64,000 nucleotides of DNA from Brevibacterium epidermidis NBRC 14811 (GTDB lineage: Bacteria; Actinomycetota; Actinomycetes; Actinomycetales; Brevibacteriaceae), in contig NZ_BCSJ01000015.1 of the NCBI RefSeq assembly GCF_001570805.1, positions 434,001-498,000 on the forward strand, given 5' to 3'. The first letter of the stretch is position 1, and every line of letters starts with the position of its first letter. This document shows, piece after piece, positions 44,643 through 53,318 of the stretch. The notes under the pieces are model-generated. The model made no database searches. It saw only the letters and a list, made by a program, of their open reading frames with translations, and was not told where the DNA came from. The position numbers were made by a program, and so were the translations under genes.

Positions 44643-45809
44643 ATGCGGATGAGCCTGACCACAGACGAACTGCCCCGACTGGCCAGTCCCAGCAGCATTG
44701 CCGAACTCTCCGAGCTCATGGCCCGCGCTCACGCCGAGAACCGCACCGTCGCCGTGTTCGGCGGAGGCACCGCCTTCGACGATCATCCGCCCGCGTCGAC
44801 TCCGGGCCTGCTCATCGACCTGACCTCGATCGCCGAGGTGGCCGACCATTTCAACGCCGGCGATGCCGTCCGCGCCGGAGCCGGAACCCGGATCAGCGCG
44901 CTCAACAGGTCCGCGGCCCCATCGGGACGGGAGATCCTCGCCGACCTTCCCCCAGACCGCATCGATGCCGGCGCCACCCTCGGCGGAATGATCGCCACCG
45001 CGGCCACCGGGCCGCGCCAACTGCGCCGGCTGCGGCTGGCTGAGACAGTCCTGTCCGTGACGACCGTCGCCGCCGACGGGACCATCGCCCGCACAGCCCA
45101 CGGCCTCCACCCGGATCTGAGCAGCCGGGATCTGCGCCGACTCGTCACCGGATCGTGGGGGACCCGGGCGATCATCGCCGAGGCCGAGATCCGTCTGACC
45201 CGGCGACCCGAAACTCAGCGGTTCGTGTGGATTCCCGGCACCGAGGCGGCCGCCGACCTCGTCATCGCCCGCCGCGTCCCCGATGCGGTCGTCATCGAAC
45301 GCCCACCCGGTTCACCGGCGGCGACAGTGTTTCTCATCGAAGGGGAGACCGACGAAGTCGAGGCCGAGGTGGGCCACCTCGTGGATTGGGTTCCCGGGGC
45401 GACCCCGTGTGGGGAACCGGAATGGTGGGGGAGCAGAGCGCGACTGGCCGCGACCATCGGAGTGTCCGTGGCACCGAGTTTCATTCCGACCCTCATCGAT
45501 GCCGTCGACCGACTGGAGACGACGATCGGCTATCCGCTGCAGCTGCGCGGCAGCGCGACAGGGTCGTTCGAGCTGGGCGTCGGCGCTCCGGAATCCGAAC
45601 CGGGAGTGGCCACGCGCGTCGTCCTCGAACATCTCCGCAGCTTCGGACTGCACTTCATCGCCGCTCGGCTCATCCATGCGCCCGCACCGGTCTGGGACGA
45701 GGTCGACGCGTGGGGACCGCAGCCGGGACGGCAGGGGCTGCACGAGCTCAAAGCACTTGTCGACCCGCGGGGGATTCTCGCCCCGGGGCGAGGGATCGCC
45801 GGGGTCTAG
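44643..45809 (+). CDS. FAD-binding oxidoreductase, glycolate oxidase GlcE-like
   Basis: 388 residues. The PCMH-type FAD domain occupies the N-terminal half: VAVFGGGTAFDDHP, VRAGAGTRISALNR, DLPPDRIDAGATLGGMIATAATGPRQL, and later GSWGTRAIIAEAEIRLTRRPE. The C-terminal part ends with the family-type KALVDPRGILAPGRGI. GlcE is the FAD subunit of glycolate oxidase; GlcD and GlcF partners are not in the window, so either they lie elsewhere or this works alone. AGGA lies 7 bases before the ATG. Its location after malate synthase fits glyoxylate formation or use. Confidence 0.8.
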   Translation: MRMSLTTDELPRLASPSSIAELSELMARAHAENRTVAVFGGGTAFDDHPPASTPGLLIDLTSIAEVADHFNAGDAVRAGAGTRISALNRSAAPSGREILADLPPDRIDAGATLGGMIATAATGPRQLRRLRLAETVLSVTTVAADGTIARTAHGLHPDLSSRDLRRLVTGSWGTRAIIAEAEIRLTRRPETQRFVWIPGTEAAADLVIARRVPDAVVIERPPGSPAATVFLIEGETDEVEAEVGHLVDWVPGATPCGEPEWWGSRARLAATIGVSVAPSFIPTLIDAVDRLETTIGYPLQLRGSATGSFELGVGAPESEPGVATRVVLEHLRSFGLHFIAARLIHAPAPVWDEVDAWGPQPGRQGLHELKALVDPRGILAPGRGIAGV

Positions 45810-45858
45810 CGCCCCGCGACTGCCGCCGCGCGACCGACGCGACACCTGATCCGGACGT

Positions 45859-46320
45859 CTACTTCACAAGCAGCACGGGACACTCGGCTTCGAGGATGAC
45901 CTGTTGCGCGCTCGACCCGAGCAGCAGCTTCACCACCGGTGAGCGACGCTTCGTGCTCATGACGATCACCGCGGCGTCGTGCTCGTCGGCAAGGCCGAGG
46001 ATCTGCTCAGCTGGATCGGGACCGGCACGGTGGACGGCATACTCGAGCCCCGCCTCGGCGAGGGCTGCACCCAACTTCGTGCATTCGGCCAGGGACGACG
46101 TCGACGGGGCCGTCGTCGTATCCGTGGCGAACACGACCGCCTGCACCGCCGCGTTCTCACGGCGAGCCGCGGCGATCGCCTGTGCGAGCACCTCGTCCGA
46201 GGAATCCGGACGCAGCGCGAGAACCACGGTCGCGACAGCCGCATCGATGTTCGGCGAGGCAGTGACCTGCCGGGATGGGGCAGGGAAACGGCGCTGTGGG
46301 GACGAATAGAGATCAGTCAT
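45859..46320 (-). CDS. Universal stress protein (UspA family)
   Basis: 153 residues, one Usp domain. The ATP-binding signature near the C-terminus is IVMSTKRRSPVVKLLLGSSAQQVILEAECPVLLVK, i.e. G-x-S-A-x-x-V followed by CPVLLV. An N-terminal extension of about 30 residues precedes the first strand (VATVVLALRPDSSDEVLAQA). The ATG at 46320 lies just after the CitMHS transporter stop (46334), so the two are co-transcribed; the longer frame would overlap the transporter. Confidence 0.85.
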   Translation of the reverse strand: MTDLYSSPQRRFPAPSRQVTASPNIDAAVATVVLALRPDSSDEVLAQAIAAARRENAAVQAVVFATDTTTAPSTSSLAECTKLGAALAEAGLEYAVHRAGPDPAEQILGLADEHDAAVIVMSTKRRSPVVKLLLGSSAQQVILEAECPVLLVK

Positions 46321-46333
46321 CGCAGGTCTCCGC

Positions 46334-47845
46334 TCAGCCGATTCCGATGACGCCGATGGCGACACCCACGGCGAGCATGACGAGGGCGACGATGAGCGCG
46401 CGCCACAGCACCTTCTTGTGGTGATCGCCGAGCTCCACGCCGGACAGGGACACGAGCAGCAGGATCGCGGGCACCAGCGGTGACTGCATGTGCACGGGCT
46501 GGCCGGTGATCGAGGCGCGGGCCATATCGGCGGCGGAGATGCCGAAGTGGGAGGCGGTCTCAGCGAGCACGGGCAGGATGCCGAAGTAGAAGGCGTCGTT
46601 GCTCATGAAGAAGGTCATCGGAATCGACAGCAGGCCGGTGATAACGGCCATGTAGGGTCCCATCGAGTTCGGGATGACCTCGACGAGCCATTCGGCCATC
46701 GCGTCGACCATTCCCGTGCCGGACATGATGCCGGTGAGCACGCCCGCGGCCATGACCATGGCGACGACGGAGATGATCGCGGTCGCGTGGGAAGCGAGCT
46801 CCTCCTGCTGGTCCTTCATCTTCGGGAAGTTGACCATGAGCGCGATGACGGTGCCGATCATGAACAGGTACGGCAGCGGCAGGATGTCGACGATGAGCAG
46901 GACCATCACGGCCACGGTCAGGGCCAGGTTGAACCAGAACAGCTTCGGCCGCAGGGTCGCACGGTTCGGATCGAGCGCAGTGTTCGACAGGCCCGTGCCG
47001 GAACCGGACGTATCAGTCGCGTCGTCAGCGTTGCCGGGTCCCGCCTCGGTGGCGGTGTCATCATTCGCCGAGGCGGCGCCGGAGTTGACCGCCCCGTGAC
47101 CGGAGGTCGTGGCTGAGCTGCCGGTGGTGGCCGAGCTGCTGGCGGCGGTGCCGGAAGTGGCTCCGGCGACGGCGCCGACGAGGTCCTTGCGACGGTTCGA
47201 TTTGCGGTCCTCGACCCAGGCGACGCCGTTCTTGGTCAGACGGCGGCGTTCGGAAATGCCGAGCACATAGGCGAAGACGAGGCACACGAGCAGGCCCGCC
47301 ACCAGGGAGGGCACCATGGGAACGAAGATCTCGTTCGCGTCGATCTGCAGCGCCGAGGAGGCACGTGCTGTCGGTCCGCCCCATGGGACGATGTTGAGAC
47401 TGCCGTTGATGAGACCGGCCACGCAGGTGAGCACCACCGGCGACATCTCGAGGCGCTGGTAGATCGGCAGCATGGCCGCGGTGACGACGATGAACGTCGT
47501 CGATCCGTCACCGTCGAGGGACACCGCACCAGTGAGCAGCGCGGTGCCGAGGACGACCTTGACGGGGTCGTTTCCGGCGACCTTGAGGATGAACTCGACG
47601 AGCTTGTCGAAGAGGCCGACGTCGATCATGATGCCGAAGTAGATGATGGCGAAGAGCAGCAGGGCTGCCGTCGACGACATCGAGGCGATCGCGTCCATGA
47701 CCATCTCCCCGATGCCCAGACCTGCTCCGGCGAAGAGGCCGAAGATCGTGGGCACGAGGATGAGCGCGAGGATCGGCGAGAGGCGTTTGGTCATGATCAG
47801 CGTCATGAAGACGAGGATCATGGCGAAACCGAGAATGACAAGCAC
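46334..47845 (-). CDS. CitMHS family metal-citrate transporter
   Basis: 503 residues with about 12 hydrophobic helices. CitMHS signatures include ILALILVPTIFGLFAGAGLGIGEM, AIIYFGIMIDVGLFDKLV, SLDGDGSTTFIVVTAAMLPIY and GLINGSLNIVPWGGPTARA. These carriers import citrate complexed with Mg or Ca by proton symport. An unusual Ala/Ser/Thr/Gly/Asp-rich cytoplasmic insert of about 80 residues splits the two halves (bases about 46960-47190). I chose the GTG at 47845, with AAGGAG 6 bases upstream. It diverges from the CitA/CitB-type two-component genes, its likely regulators. Confidence 0.9.
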   Translation of the reverse strand: MLVILGFAMILVFMTLIMTKRLSPILALILVPTIFGLFAGAGLGIGEMVMDAIASMSSTAALLLFAIIYFGIMIDVGLFDKLVEFILKVAGNDPVKVVLGTALLTGAVSLDGDGSTTFIVVTAAMLPIYQRLEMSPVVLTCVAGLINGSLNIVPWGGPTARASSALQIDANEIFVPMVPSLVAGLLVCLVFAYVLGISERRRLTKNGVAWVEDRKSNRRKDLVGAVAGATSGTAASSSATTGSSATTSGHGAVNSGAASANDDTATEAGPGNADDATDTSGSGTGLSNTALDPNRATLRPKLFWFNLALTVAVMVLLIVDILPLPYLFMIGTVIALMVNFPKMKDQQEELASHATAIISVVAMVMAAGVLTGIMSGTGMVDAMAEWLVEVIPNSMGPYMAVITGLLSIPMTFFMSNDAFYFGILPVLAETASHFGISAADMARASITGQPVHMQSPLVPAILLLVSLSGVELGDHHKKVLWRALIVALVMLAVGVAIGVIGIG

Positions 47846-47952
47846 GAGCTTCTCCTTCGAAGGCGAATGTGAGGCTCGAAACACCGTAGGGCCCAGGTCA
47901 CGTGCTCCGCGCGTTTGTGTGCGCTGATGACTTTTAGATCGTTGCGTGCCTT

Positions 47953-47982
47953 TTGCGCATTGCGCTCAAACGCGGCTACGCT
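47953..47982 (+). promoter_or_regulatory. Leaderless promoter of the CitA-type kinase gene
   Basis: TTGCGC at 47953-47958, an 18-base spacer and TACGCT at 47977-47982, followed by 6 bases and the GTG start at 47989. The spacer contains GCGC-ATT-GCGC (47955-47965), a small palindrome overlapping the -35 that could be an operator for the divergent transporter/kinase pair. Confidence 0.6.
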
Positions 47983-47988
47983 GAGCGC

Positions 47989-49776
47989 GTGCCCCGGCCC
48001 CATCGTTCGTTCTCCCGTCGTGTGCTGATCTCTCAGCTCGCGCTCGTCATCGTGATCCTTACCCTGGTCACCGGCGTGTTCGCGTGGATGGGAGCGCGCA
48101 CCGTCACCGAGGTGACCGAGACGAAGGCGCTGTCCACTGCCCGCACGCTGGCGATCGATCCGGACGTCCGTGCCGCTGCCACGCAGGCTTCGGCCGAACA
48201 CGCCGCTGAGCCCGATGAGCAGCTCGTGACCTCGATGCTGAAGATCACCGATGATCTGCGCGACCGGTCGGGCATCACCTTCGCCGTCATCACTGACGAC
48301 CGCGGCATCCGACTTACCCACCCCGACCGGTCGAAGATCGGGCACAAGGTCTCGACGTCTCCGGACGAGGCGCTGGCCGGACGCGAGAACGTCTCTCACG
48401 AATCCGGAACCCTGGGCGAGACGGTGCGGGCGAAGGTCCCGATCTATTCGAGTGAGGACGGAAAGACCGTTGTCGGTGAGGTCTCGGTCGGCATCTTCGC
48501 CTCCGTGCTCGATGCCGACGTCCGTCGCGAACTCATCCTGCTCGGCACGGTTGCGGTGCTCGCCCTGGCGCTCGGCGGGGTCGTGTCGGTCATGCTCGGG
48601 CGCCGGCTGCGGAGGGAGACGCTCGGCGTCGGACCCGAAGAGCTCGCCGAGATGGCCCGCGATCAAGGCGCCGTGCTTCACGGCCTCGACGACGGGGTGC
48701 TCGGGTTCGACACGAACGGAAAGCTCACCCTGAGCAACTCGAACGCGAAGGAGCTGCTCGGGACCGCCTCGGCGAGGGATTCTGACGAATTGGTTGGCGT
48801 GCCCGATGAGGTCACCGCGCTCATGGCCGAAGCTCCACCGGAGGGGGCTCTGCGGCGGCGGATCACGTTAGGCGACCGGATCCTGTTGGCCACGGCCGTG
48901 CGGGTGCAGCGCGACGGAGTCTCCGTCGGCGGGGTCGTGACCCTGCGGGACGAGACGCAGATGCTCACGATGGCCCGCCAGCTCGAATCCGTCACCGCCA
49001 TGGCCCGGGCCCTGCGCACCCAGCGTCACGAGTTCGCCAACCGGCTGCACACCGTACTCGGCCTCGTCGACACGGGCGCGACGGACGAAGCCCACACCTA
49101 CTTATCCTCGCTGCTGGGCACCGGGCCGATCACGACCCCGGTCGAAGACATCGACCTCATCTCCGACCCGTACCTGCGCGCCGTTCTCGAGGCCAAGGGG
49201 ACGACCGCCGCCGAGGCGGGAGTGAACCTGGCCGTCACCCCGGACTCCTTGGCCGTCGGGGCGGTACGCGATCCGGAAGCGGTCACGCTCATCCTCGGCA
49301 ACCTCATCGACAACGCCGTGCGCGCAGCCGTCGCGGGGCAGCGGTATGCCGAGGCCGGGGGACGGGTCGAAGTGCAGGTGCTCAGCTCCGGAACGGAACT
49401 CCACGCGGTCGTCACGGACACCGGCGACGGAATCGACGACGAGGTGGCGGAAAAGATCTTCGACGAGGGATTCTCGACCTCGACGACTGACTCGGCGCCG
49501 GATTTCGGAATCGGACTGACGACGGGCACCGGCACGGGGGATGGTCACGGACTCGGCATCGGACTCGCGCTCAGCCGCCGAGTCGCGGAGAAGGGAGGGG
49601 GAGCGGTGTGGCTCATCGACGCCCACGACCCGGACCTCGGCGGGGCGAGCTTCGCCATGCGCCTGCCCGACGCTCTCGACGACCCTGCTGGCGACGACTC
49701 TTCCTACGACGACCCTGCCGGCGAGGGCGATGCGACCGCCGATGACAACGACTTCCCAACGAAAGAGGAAAGATGA
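47989..49776 (+). CDS. Sensor histidine kinase, CitA/DcuS type
   Basis: 595 residues. An N-terminal helix (about residues 11-32) and a second near 188-208 bracket an extracytoplasmic PAS-like (sCache) sensor domain with SGITFAVITDDRGIRLTHPDRSKIGHKV, typical of citrate and C4-dicarboxylate sensors. A cytoplasmic PAS domain follows, then the phosphoacceptor box RTQRHEFANRLHTVLGL, N-box NLIDNAVRAAV, and G-boxes DTGDGIDDEV and GHGLGIGLALSRR. The acidic C-terminal tail is about 35 residues. C. glutamicum CitA regulates citrate uptake with CitB, so a similar role is inferred. The GTG start follows a TACGCT hexamer by 6 bases. It overlaps the regulator by 4 bases. Confidence 0.88.
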   Translation: MPRPHRSFSRRVLISQLALVIVILTLVTGVFAWMGARTVTEVTETKALSTARTLAIDPDVRAAATQASAEHAAEPDEQLVTSMLKITDDLRDRSGITFAVITDDRGIRLTHPDRSKIGHKVSTSPDEALAGRENVSHESGTLGETVRAKVPIYSSEDGKTVVGEVSVGIFASVLDADVRRELILLGTVAVLALALGGVVSVMLGRRLRRETLGVGPEELAEMARDQGAVLHGLDDGVLGFDTNGKLTLSNSNAKELLGTASARDSDELVGVPDEVTALMAEAPPEGALRRRITLGDRILLATAVRVQRDGVSVGGVVTLRDETQMLTMARQLESVTAMARALRTQRHEFANRLHTVLGLVDTGATDEAHTYLSSLLGTGPITTPVEDIDLISDPYLRAVLEAKGTTAAEAGVNLAVTPDSLAVGAVRDPEAVTLILGNLIDNAVRAAVAGQRYAEAGGRVEVQVLSSGTELHAVVTDTGDGIDDEVAEKIFDEGFSTSTTDSAPDFGIGLTTGTGTGDGHGLGIGLALSRRVAEKGGGAVWLIDAHDPDLGGASFAMRLPDALDDPAGDDSSYDDPAGEGDATADDNDFPTKEER

Positions 49777-50432
49777 TGGTCAACGTTCTCGTGCTCGATG
49801 ACGACTTCTTCGTCGGGCAGATCCATGCCCGCTACGTCGACGAGGTGCCCGGCTTCACGGCGCTCGAACCCGTCCGAGATCTCAGGACGGCACGCGACGT
49901 CATCGCCGAGAACGACGTCGACCTGCTCCTCGTGGACTATGTGCTGCCGGAGGGCACCGGAGTCGACCTCGTCCGCGAGACCGATATCGACGCGATCGTG
50001 CTCTCGGCGGTCACGGATCCGCAGGTGGTCCGCTCGTCGCTGCGCGCGGGGGCGATGACGTACATCGTCAAGCCCTTCGCCGCCGAGGTGCTGCAGAACT
50101 TCCTGCGCCGCTACGCTCGATTCCTCCGCTATTGGGAGCGGGAGAAGGTCGGGCAGACCGATCTCGAGCGGCAGCTGCGCAACCTCCACGATGCCGCGGC
50201 CGTCGGCGGGACCGGAGCGAGCCCGGCGGGATCGTCGACGACGACCCGGATTCTCGCAGCACTCGAGGAGGCGAGCGGCCCTATGACGGCCCTCGAGGTC
50301 GCCGAGGCGGTCGGTGCCTCCCGTGCGACCGCGCAGCGGCATCTGGCGAAGCTCGCCGAGGCCCGCACGATCACGGTGTCTCTGCAGTACGGCAACACCG
50401 GCCGCCCCGAGCACCTCTACGCCACTCGCTGA
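49773..50432 (+). CDS. Response regulator, CitB/DpiA type
   Basis: 219 residues. The receiver domain has the acidic pair in VLVLDDDFF, phospho-acceptor Asp in LLLVDYVLPEGTG (near residue 52), Thr/Ser switch IVLSAVT and the lysine in YIVKPF. A linker is followed by a winged-helix-like output domain (PMTALEVAEAVGASRATAQRHLAKLAEARTITVSLQYGNTGRPEHLY). This is the CitB/DcuR layout. It overlaps the kinase by 4 bases (ATGA). It probably activates the divergent citrate transporter. Confidence 0.9.
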   Translation: MMVNVLVLDDDFFVGQIHARYVDEVPGFTALEPVRDLRTARDVIAENDVDLLLVDYVLPEGTGVDLVRETDIDAIVLSAVTDPQVVRSSLRAGAMTYIVKPFAAEVLQNFLRRYARFLRYWEREKVGQTDLERQLRNLHDAAAVGGTGASPAGSSTTTRILAALEEASGPMTALEVAEAVGASRATAQRHLAKLAEARTITVSLQYGNTGRPEHLYATR

Positions 50433-50437
50433 GCTGA

Positions 50438-51757
50438 TTAGTCACTGCCGAGCAGATCGAGCTCGCGGGGGAGTTCGCGCATCCGCAGCAGCGAGGAAGC
50501 AAGCACCGGCAGGGAGCCGAGGAGTGCACAGCCTGCCAGGATCCACATCGTCTTCGGCACTCCGAGCCTGTCGCCGAGGATGCCCGCGAGGAATGCGCCC
50601 AACGGCATCGGTCCCCATACGAGGAAGCGGATGGACGCGTTCATCCGGCCCAGCAGCGGCTTCGGGCAGAGGCGCTGCCGGAAGCTCACCTGCGCAATGT
50701 TGTAGACGACGACCGCCCAGGTCACAAGGAACCAGCTGATCAGCAGGGTCGGCAGCGCCGGCAGGACGGAAGCGAGCGGAACACCGAGGAAGCAGAGACT
50801 GCCGATCAGCGCGGACACGGCGATGCTCGTTCCTTCGCCGAGGATCTTCTGCACCCACGCCGCCGTGAGTGCGCCGAGGATGCCACCGGCCGAGGCGACG
50901 GACATGATGATTCCGAGTTCGACCTGGTGAAGACCGAGCGTGGTGAGGGCGTACAACACGAGGAGCGCGAAGATGCCCGACGACGCGAAGTTCGTCAGAC
51001 CTGTGCAGGCAGTGATCCGGCGCAGCAGCGGGTGACCGAGGACGAAGCCGAGTCCCTCCCGAATCTCGGCGACGAATCCGGCCCGGCCCTCGGCCGGTCG
51101 TGGGGTTTCGCGGTGTTTGATGAGTCCGACGAGGATGCTGGAGAGTCCCATGCAGATGCTGGTCAGTCCGATGGTCAGTGGGGCACCGATCGCGGTGACC
51201 AGGCCGGAGGCCAGAGTGGGACCGGCAACTCCGGCAGTCTGCTGGCTGGCTTGGAGCTTGCCGTTGCCGTCGGAGATCGCGTCGCCGTCGACGAGTTCGG
51301 GCAGATAGGACTGATTGGCGACGTCGAAGAAGACGCTGACGATTCCGACCCCGGCCGCTGCGAGATAGAGCTGGACCATGCTCAGGGCGTCGAACGCCCA
51401 GGCCAGCGGGATGGTCAGGAGGATGGCGGCGCGGATGATGTCGCCGGAGACGATGACGAGTCTCTTCGGCAGACGGTCGACCCAGGCCCCGGCGGGCAGG
51501 CTGATGAGCAGGAAAGCTGCGGATTCCAGCGTTGCGAGCACTCCCATTTCGAAGGCGTCGGCGTGGAGGAGCTGCACGGCGATGAGGGGGAGAGCGAAGA
51601 GGACGAGCTCGGATCCGAACACAGAGACCGTGTCGCCTGCCCACAACTTCATGAAGTCGCGGTGTCTCCACAGCGAGACGTGTTTCGGCCGCTGCGATGA
51701 GGTCGGGCCGTGCTGCGGTTGTGGTTCGCTCGACGGCGGTTGGTCGGCTGCTGCCAT
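50438..51757 (-). CDS. MFS transporter (MFS_3, EntS-like)
   Basis: 439 residues with about 12 hydrophobic helices. The N-terminus HVSLWRHRDFMKLWAGDTVSVFGSELVLFALPLIA and the loop AGAWVDRLPKRLVIVSGDIIRA (motif-A-like) match the MFS_3 group of drug and enterobactin-type exporters. The C-terminal part includes RLCPKPLLGRMNASIRFLVWGPMPLGAFLAGILGDR. The substrate is unknown. GAGGAAGAG lies upstream of the ATG. It is divergent to the winged-helix regulator and methyltransferase, with two copies of one operator in the gap, so the regulator probably represses it. Confidence 0.9.
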   Translation of the reverse strand: MAAADQPPSSEPQPQHGPTSSQRPKHVSLWRHRDFMKLWAGDTVSVFGSELVLFALPLIAVQLLHADAFEMGVLATLESAAFLLISLPAGAWVDRLPKRLVIVSGDIIRAAILLTIPLAWAFDALSMVQLYLAAAGVGIVSVFFDVANQSYLPELVDGDAISDGNGKLQASQQTAGVAGPTLASGLVTAIGAPLTIGLTSICMGLSSILVGLIKHRETPRPAEGRAGFVAEIREGLGFVLGHPLLRRITACTGLTNFASSGIFALLVLYALTTLGLHQVELGIIMSVASAGGILGALTAAWVQKILGEGTSIAVSALIGSLCFLGVPLASVLPALPTLLISWFLVTWAVVVYNIAQVSFRQRLCPKPLLGRMNASIRFLVWGPMPLGAFLAGILGDRLGVPKTMWILAGCALLGSLPVLASSLLRMRELPRELDLLGSD

Positions 51758-51802
51758 GGCTCTTCCTCGAGACCGCGGGCGGAGGATCAGTGATCGAATG
51801 TC

Positions 51803-51826
51803 AGTGATTGAGGGTTGTCAATCAGT
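51803..51826. promoter_or_regulatory. Operator copy 1 in the MFS/winged-helix divergon
   Basis: AGTGATTG (51803-51810), 8 bases, CAATCAGT (51819-51826). One mismatch from the arms of copy 2. It lies nearer the MFS start (51757). Confidence 0.7.
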
Positions 51827-51837
51827 AATGCTCCACG

Positions 51838-51861
51838 AGTGATTGGGGAAAGTCAATCACT
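51838..51861. promoter_or_regulatory. Operator copy 2 in the MFS/winged-helix divergon
   Basis: AGTGATTG (51838-51845), 8 bases, CAATCACT (51854-51861): perfect complementary arms with the same 8-base spacer as copy 1, 35 bp away centre to centre. It lies just upstream of the regulator's -35. Confidence 0.75.
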
Positions 51862-51873
51862 TTGGGGGATTGA

Positions 51874-51901
51874 TTGACTTCTCCCTATCACTCGCTAGCG
51901 T
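51874..51901 (+). promoter_or_regulatory. Leaderless promoter of the winged-helix regulator
   Basis: TTGACT (51874-51879), 16-base spacer, TAGCGT (51896-51901), then 6 bases (TGAGGC) and the ATG at 51908. The -35 is part of a GATTGATTGAC run related to the operator half-sites. Confidence 0.65.
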
Positions 51902-51907
51902 TGAGGC

Positions 51908-52447
51908 ATGAACGATGACACACCTGCCGCGGCCGCCCTCGCCCGAGCCGTGGAACGCAGGGACGCCACCGACGCCGAGGCCAAGGCGCTGGCGTCGAGC
52001 ATTCGGATTCGGATCCTGCGGCTGTGTCTGGACGAGGCACTGAGCAATCGGGAGATCGCCGAGGCGACCGGCCTCAATCCCGCGACCTCACTCCATCATG
52101 TGCGGATGCTCGCCGACACCGGATTCCTCGAACCTCAGGAGGCGCGGCGGGGCAAGCGCGGGTCCAGGGAGATCCCGTACCTCGCCACGGGCAAAAGCTG
52201 GTTCCTCAACACCGGCGATATGACGGCCGAAATGCTCGAGGCCTTCACCACCGAATTCACCGCCGCGCCGTATGAGGAGCGGACGATGGGGCGGATGGCC
52301 GCGATGCTCACCGAGGATGAGGTTGAGGAATTCCGGTCGCGGATCGATGAGCTGTTCGAAGAGTTCCGCAGTCGGCGCAAGAAGGACGGCGCCACTCAGT
52401 GGGGTCTGTTCATCGCCATGCACCCGAGCGATCCGCATGACCGCTGA
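51908..52447 (+). CDS. Winged-helix (ArsR-like) transcriptional regulator
   Basis: 179 residues. The DNA-binding domain covers ALASSIRIRILRLCLDEALSNREIAEATGLNPATSLHHVRMLADTGFLEP (residues about 24-75), the HTH_20/ArsR pattern with helix 3 in NPATSLHHVRML. The C-terminal helical part has no cysteine metal site. It likely binds the AGTGATTG palindromes in the divergent region and controls the MFS exporter, itself and the methyltransferase. The start is leaderless-type. Its end overlaps the methyltransferase start by 11 bases. Confidence 0.88.
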   Translation: MNDDTPAAAALARAVERRDATDAEAKALASSIRIRILRLCLDEALSNREIAEATGLNPATSLHHVRMLADTGFLEPQEARRGKRGSREIPYLATGKSWFLNTGDMTAEMLEAFTTEFTAAPYEERTMGRMAAMLTEDEVEEFRSRIDELFEEFRSRRKKDGATQWGLFIAMHPSDPHDR

Positions 52448-53318
52448 TGACGTCGCTGACAGCTATGTCGACGCGCGCTGTGCGGCTGTCTACGACATCT
52501 TCGAGGGGCCCGAGCGGGACGACCTCGACGTCTACGCGGCGATGGTCGATGAGTTCGGGGCCGCCTCGGTGGTGGATGTCGGATGCGGAACTGGAACGTT
52601 CGCAACGATGCTCGCCGGTCGGGGAGTGGAAGTCGTCGGCGTCGATCCATCGGCACTCGCTTTGGACATGGCACGGAAGAAGCCGAACTCCGACCAGGTG
52701 ACATGGGTCCACGGAGTCGCCGCGGACCTGCCGCCGCTGCAGGCGGACATGGCGTTCATGACGGCCAACGTGGCACAGGCGATTCTCGGAGCTGAAAAGT
52801 GGTCGGAGACGCTGATGGCGATCAGGCGCAGTCTGCGACCAGGCGGGCTCATCGTCTTCGAATCACGGATCCCCGAGCGGGAGGCGTGGTTCGAGTGGAC
52901 GAAGGAGAACACCTATTCCGTGGCCGAGGTCGACGGCGAAGGGACGGTCGAGTCGTGGGTGGAGTACGAGGCGAGCTATGGCGGATTCGTTGACTTCATC
53001 GGGGTGTTGGTCTTCGAGCGAGACGGTCGCCGGGTCGAACAGCGAAGCTGCCTGCAATTCCGTGACCGAGATGAGCTGACGAAATCACTGGAAGACACCG
53101 GCTTCAACGTCGAAGAGATCCGCGACGCCCCGGACAGGCCGGGGCGAGAGTTCGTCTTCATCGCCCGCAAGGGCAAGTACCCCTATCGGCGGGACGTCGA
53201 CCTGGACAAGATGGACCTCGTTCCGCAGGAGTTGGGGCGCCACCTCGCCCGCGCGGACGGCAAGCGCATTGTCGGAGCCGGGCTCATCCCCGGTTCGCAG
53301 CCATATCGGCCTTCTTGA
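52437..53318 (+). CDS. SAM-dependent class I methyltransferase
   Basis: 293 residues. SAM-binding motif I VVDVGCGTGTFATMLAGRG is near residues 44-62, acidic motif II VVGVDPS follows, and the motif III/IV region is LPPLQADMAFMTANVAQAIL. The post-core LRPGGLIVFESRIPE is typical of small-molecule methyltransferases. The last 45 residues (GKYPYRRDVDLDKMDLVPQEL onward) extend beyond the usual fold. The substrate is unknown. It is co-transcribed with the winged-helix regulator and opposite an exporter, which suggests modification and export of a toxic compound, or a resistance cassette; this is inference. Confidence 0.8.
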   Translation: MTADDVADSYVDARCAAVYDIFEGPERDDLDVYAAMVDEFGAASVVDVGCGTGTFATMLAGRGVEVVGVDPSALALDMARKKPNSDQVTWVHGVAADLPPLQADMAFMTANVAQAILGAEKWSETLMAIRRSLRPGGLIVFESRIPEREAWFEWTKENTYSVAEVDGEGTVESWVEYEASYGGFVDFIGVLVFERDGRRVEQRSCLQFRDRDELTKSLEDTGFNVEEIRDAPDRPGREFVFIARKGKYPYRRDVDLDKMDLVPQELGRHLARADGKRIVGAGLIPGSQPYRPS

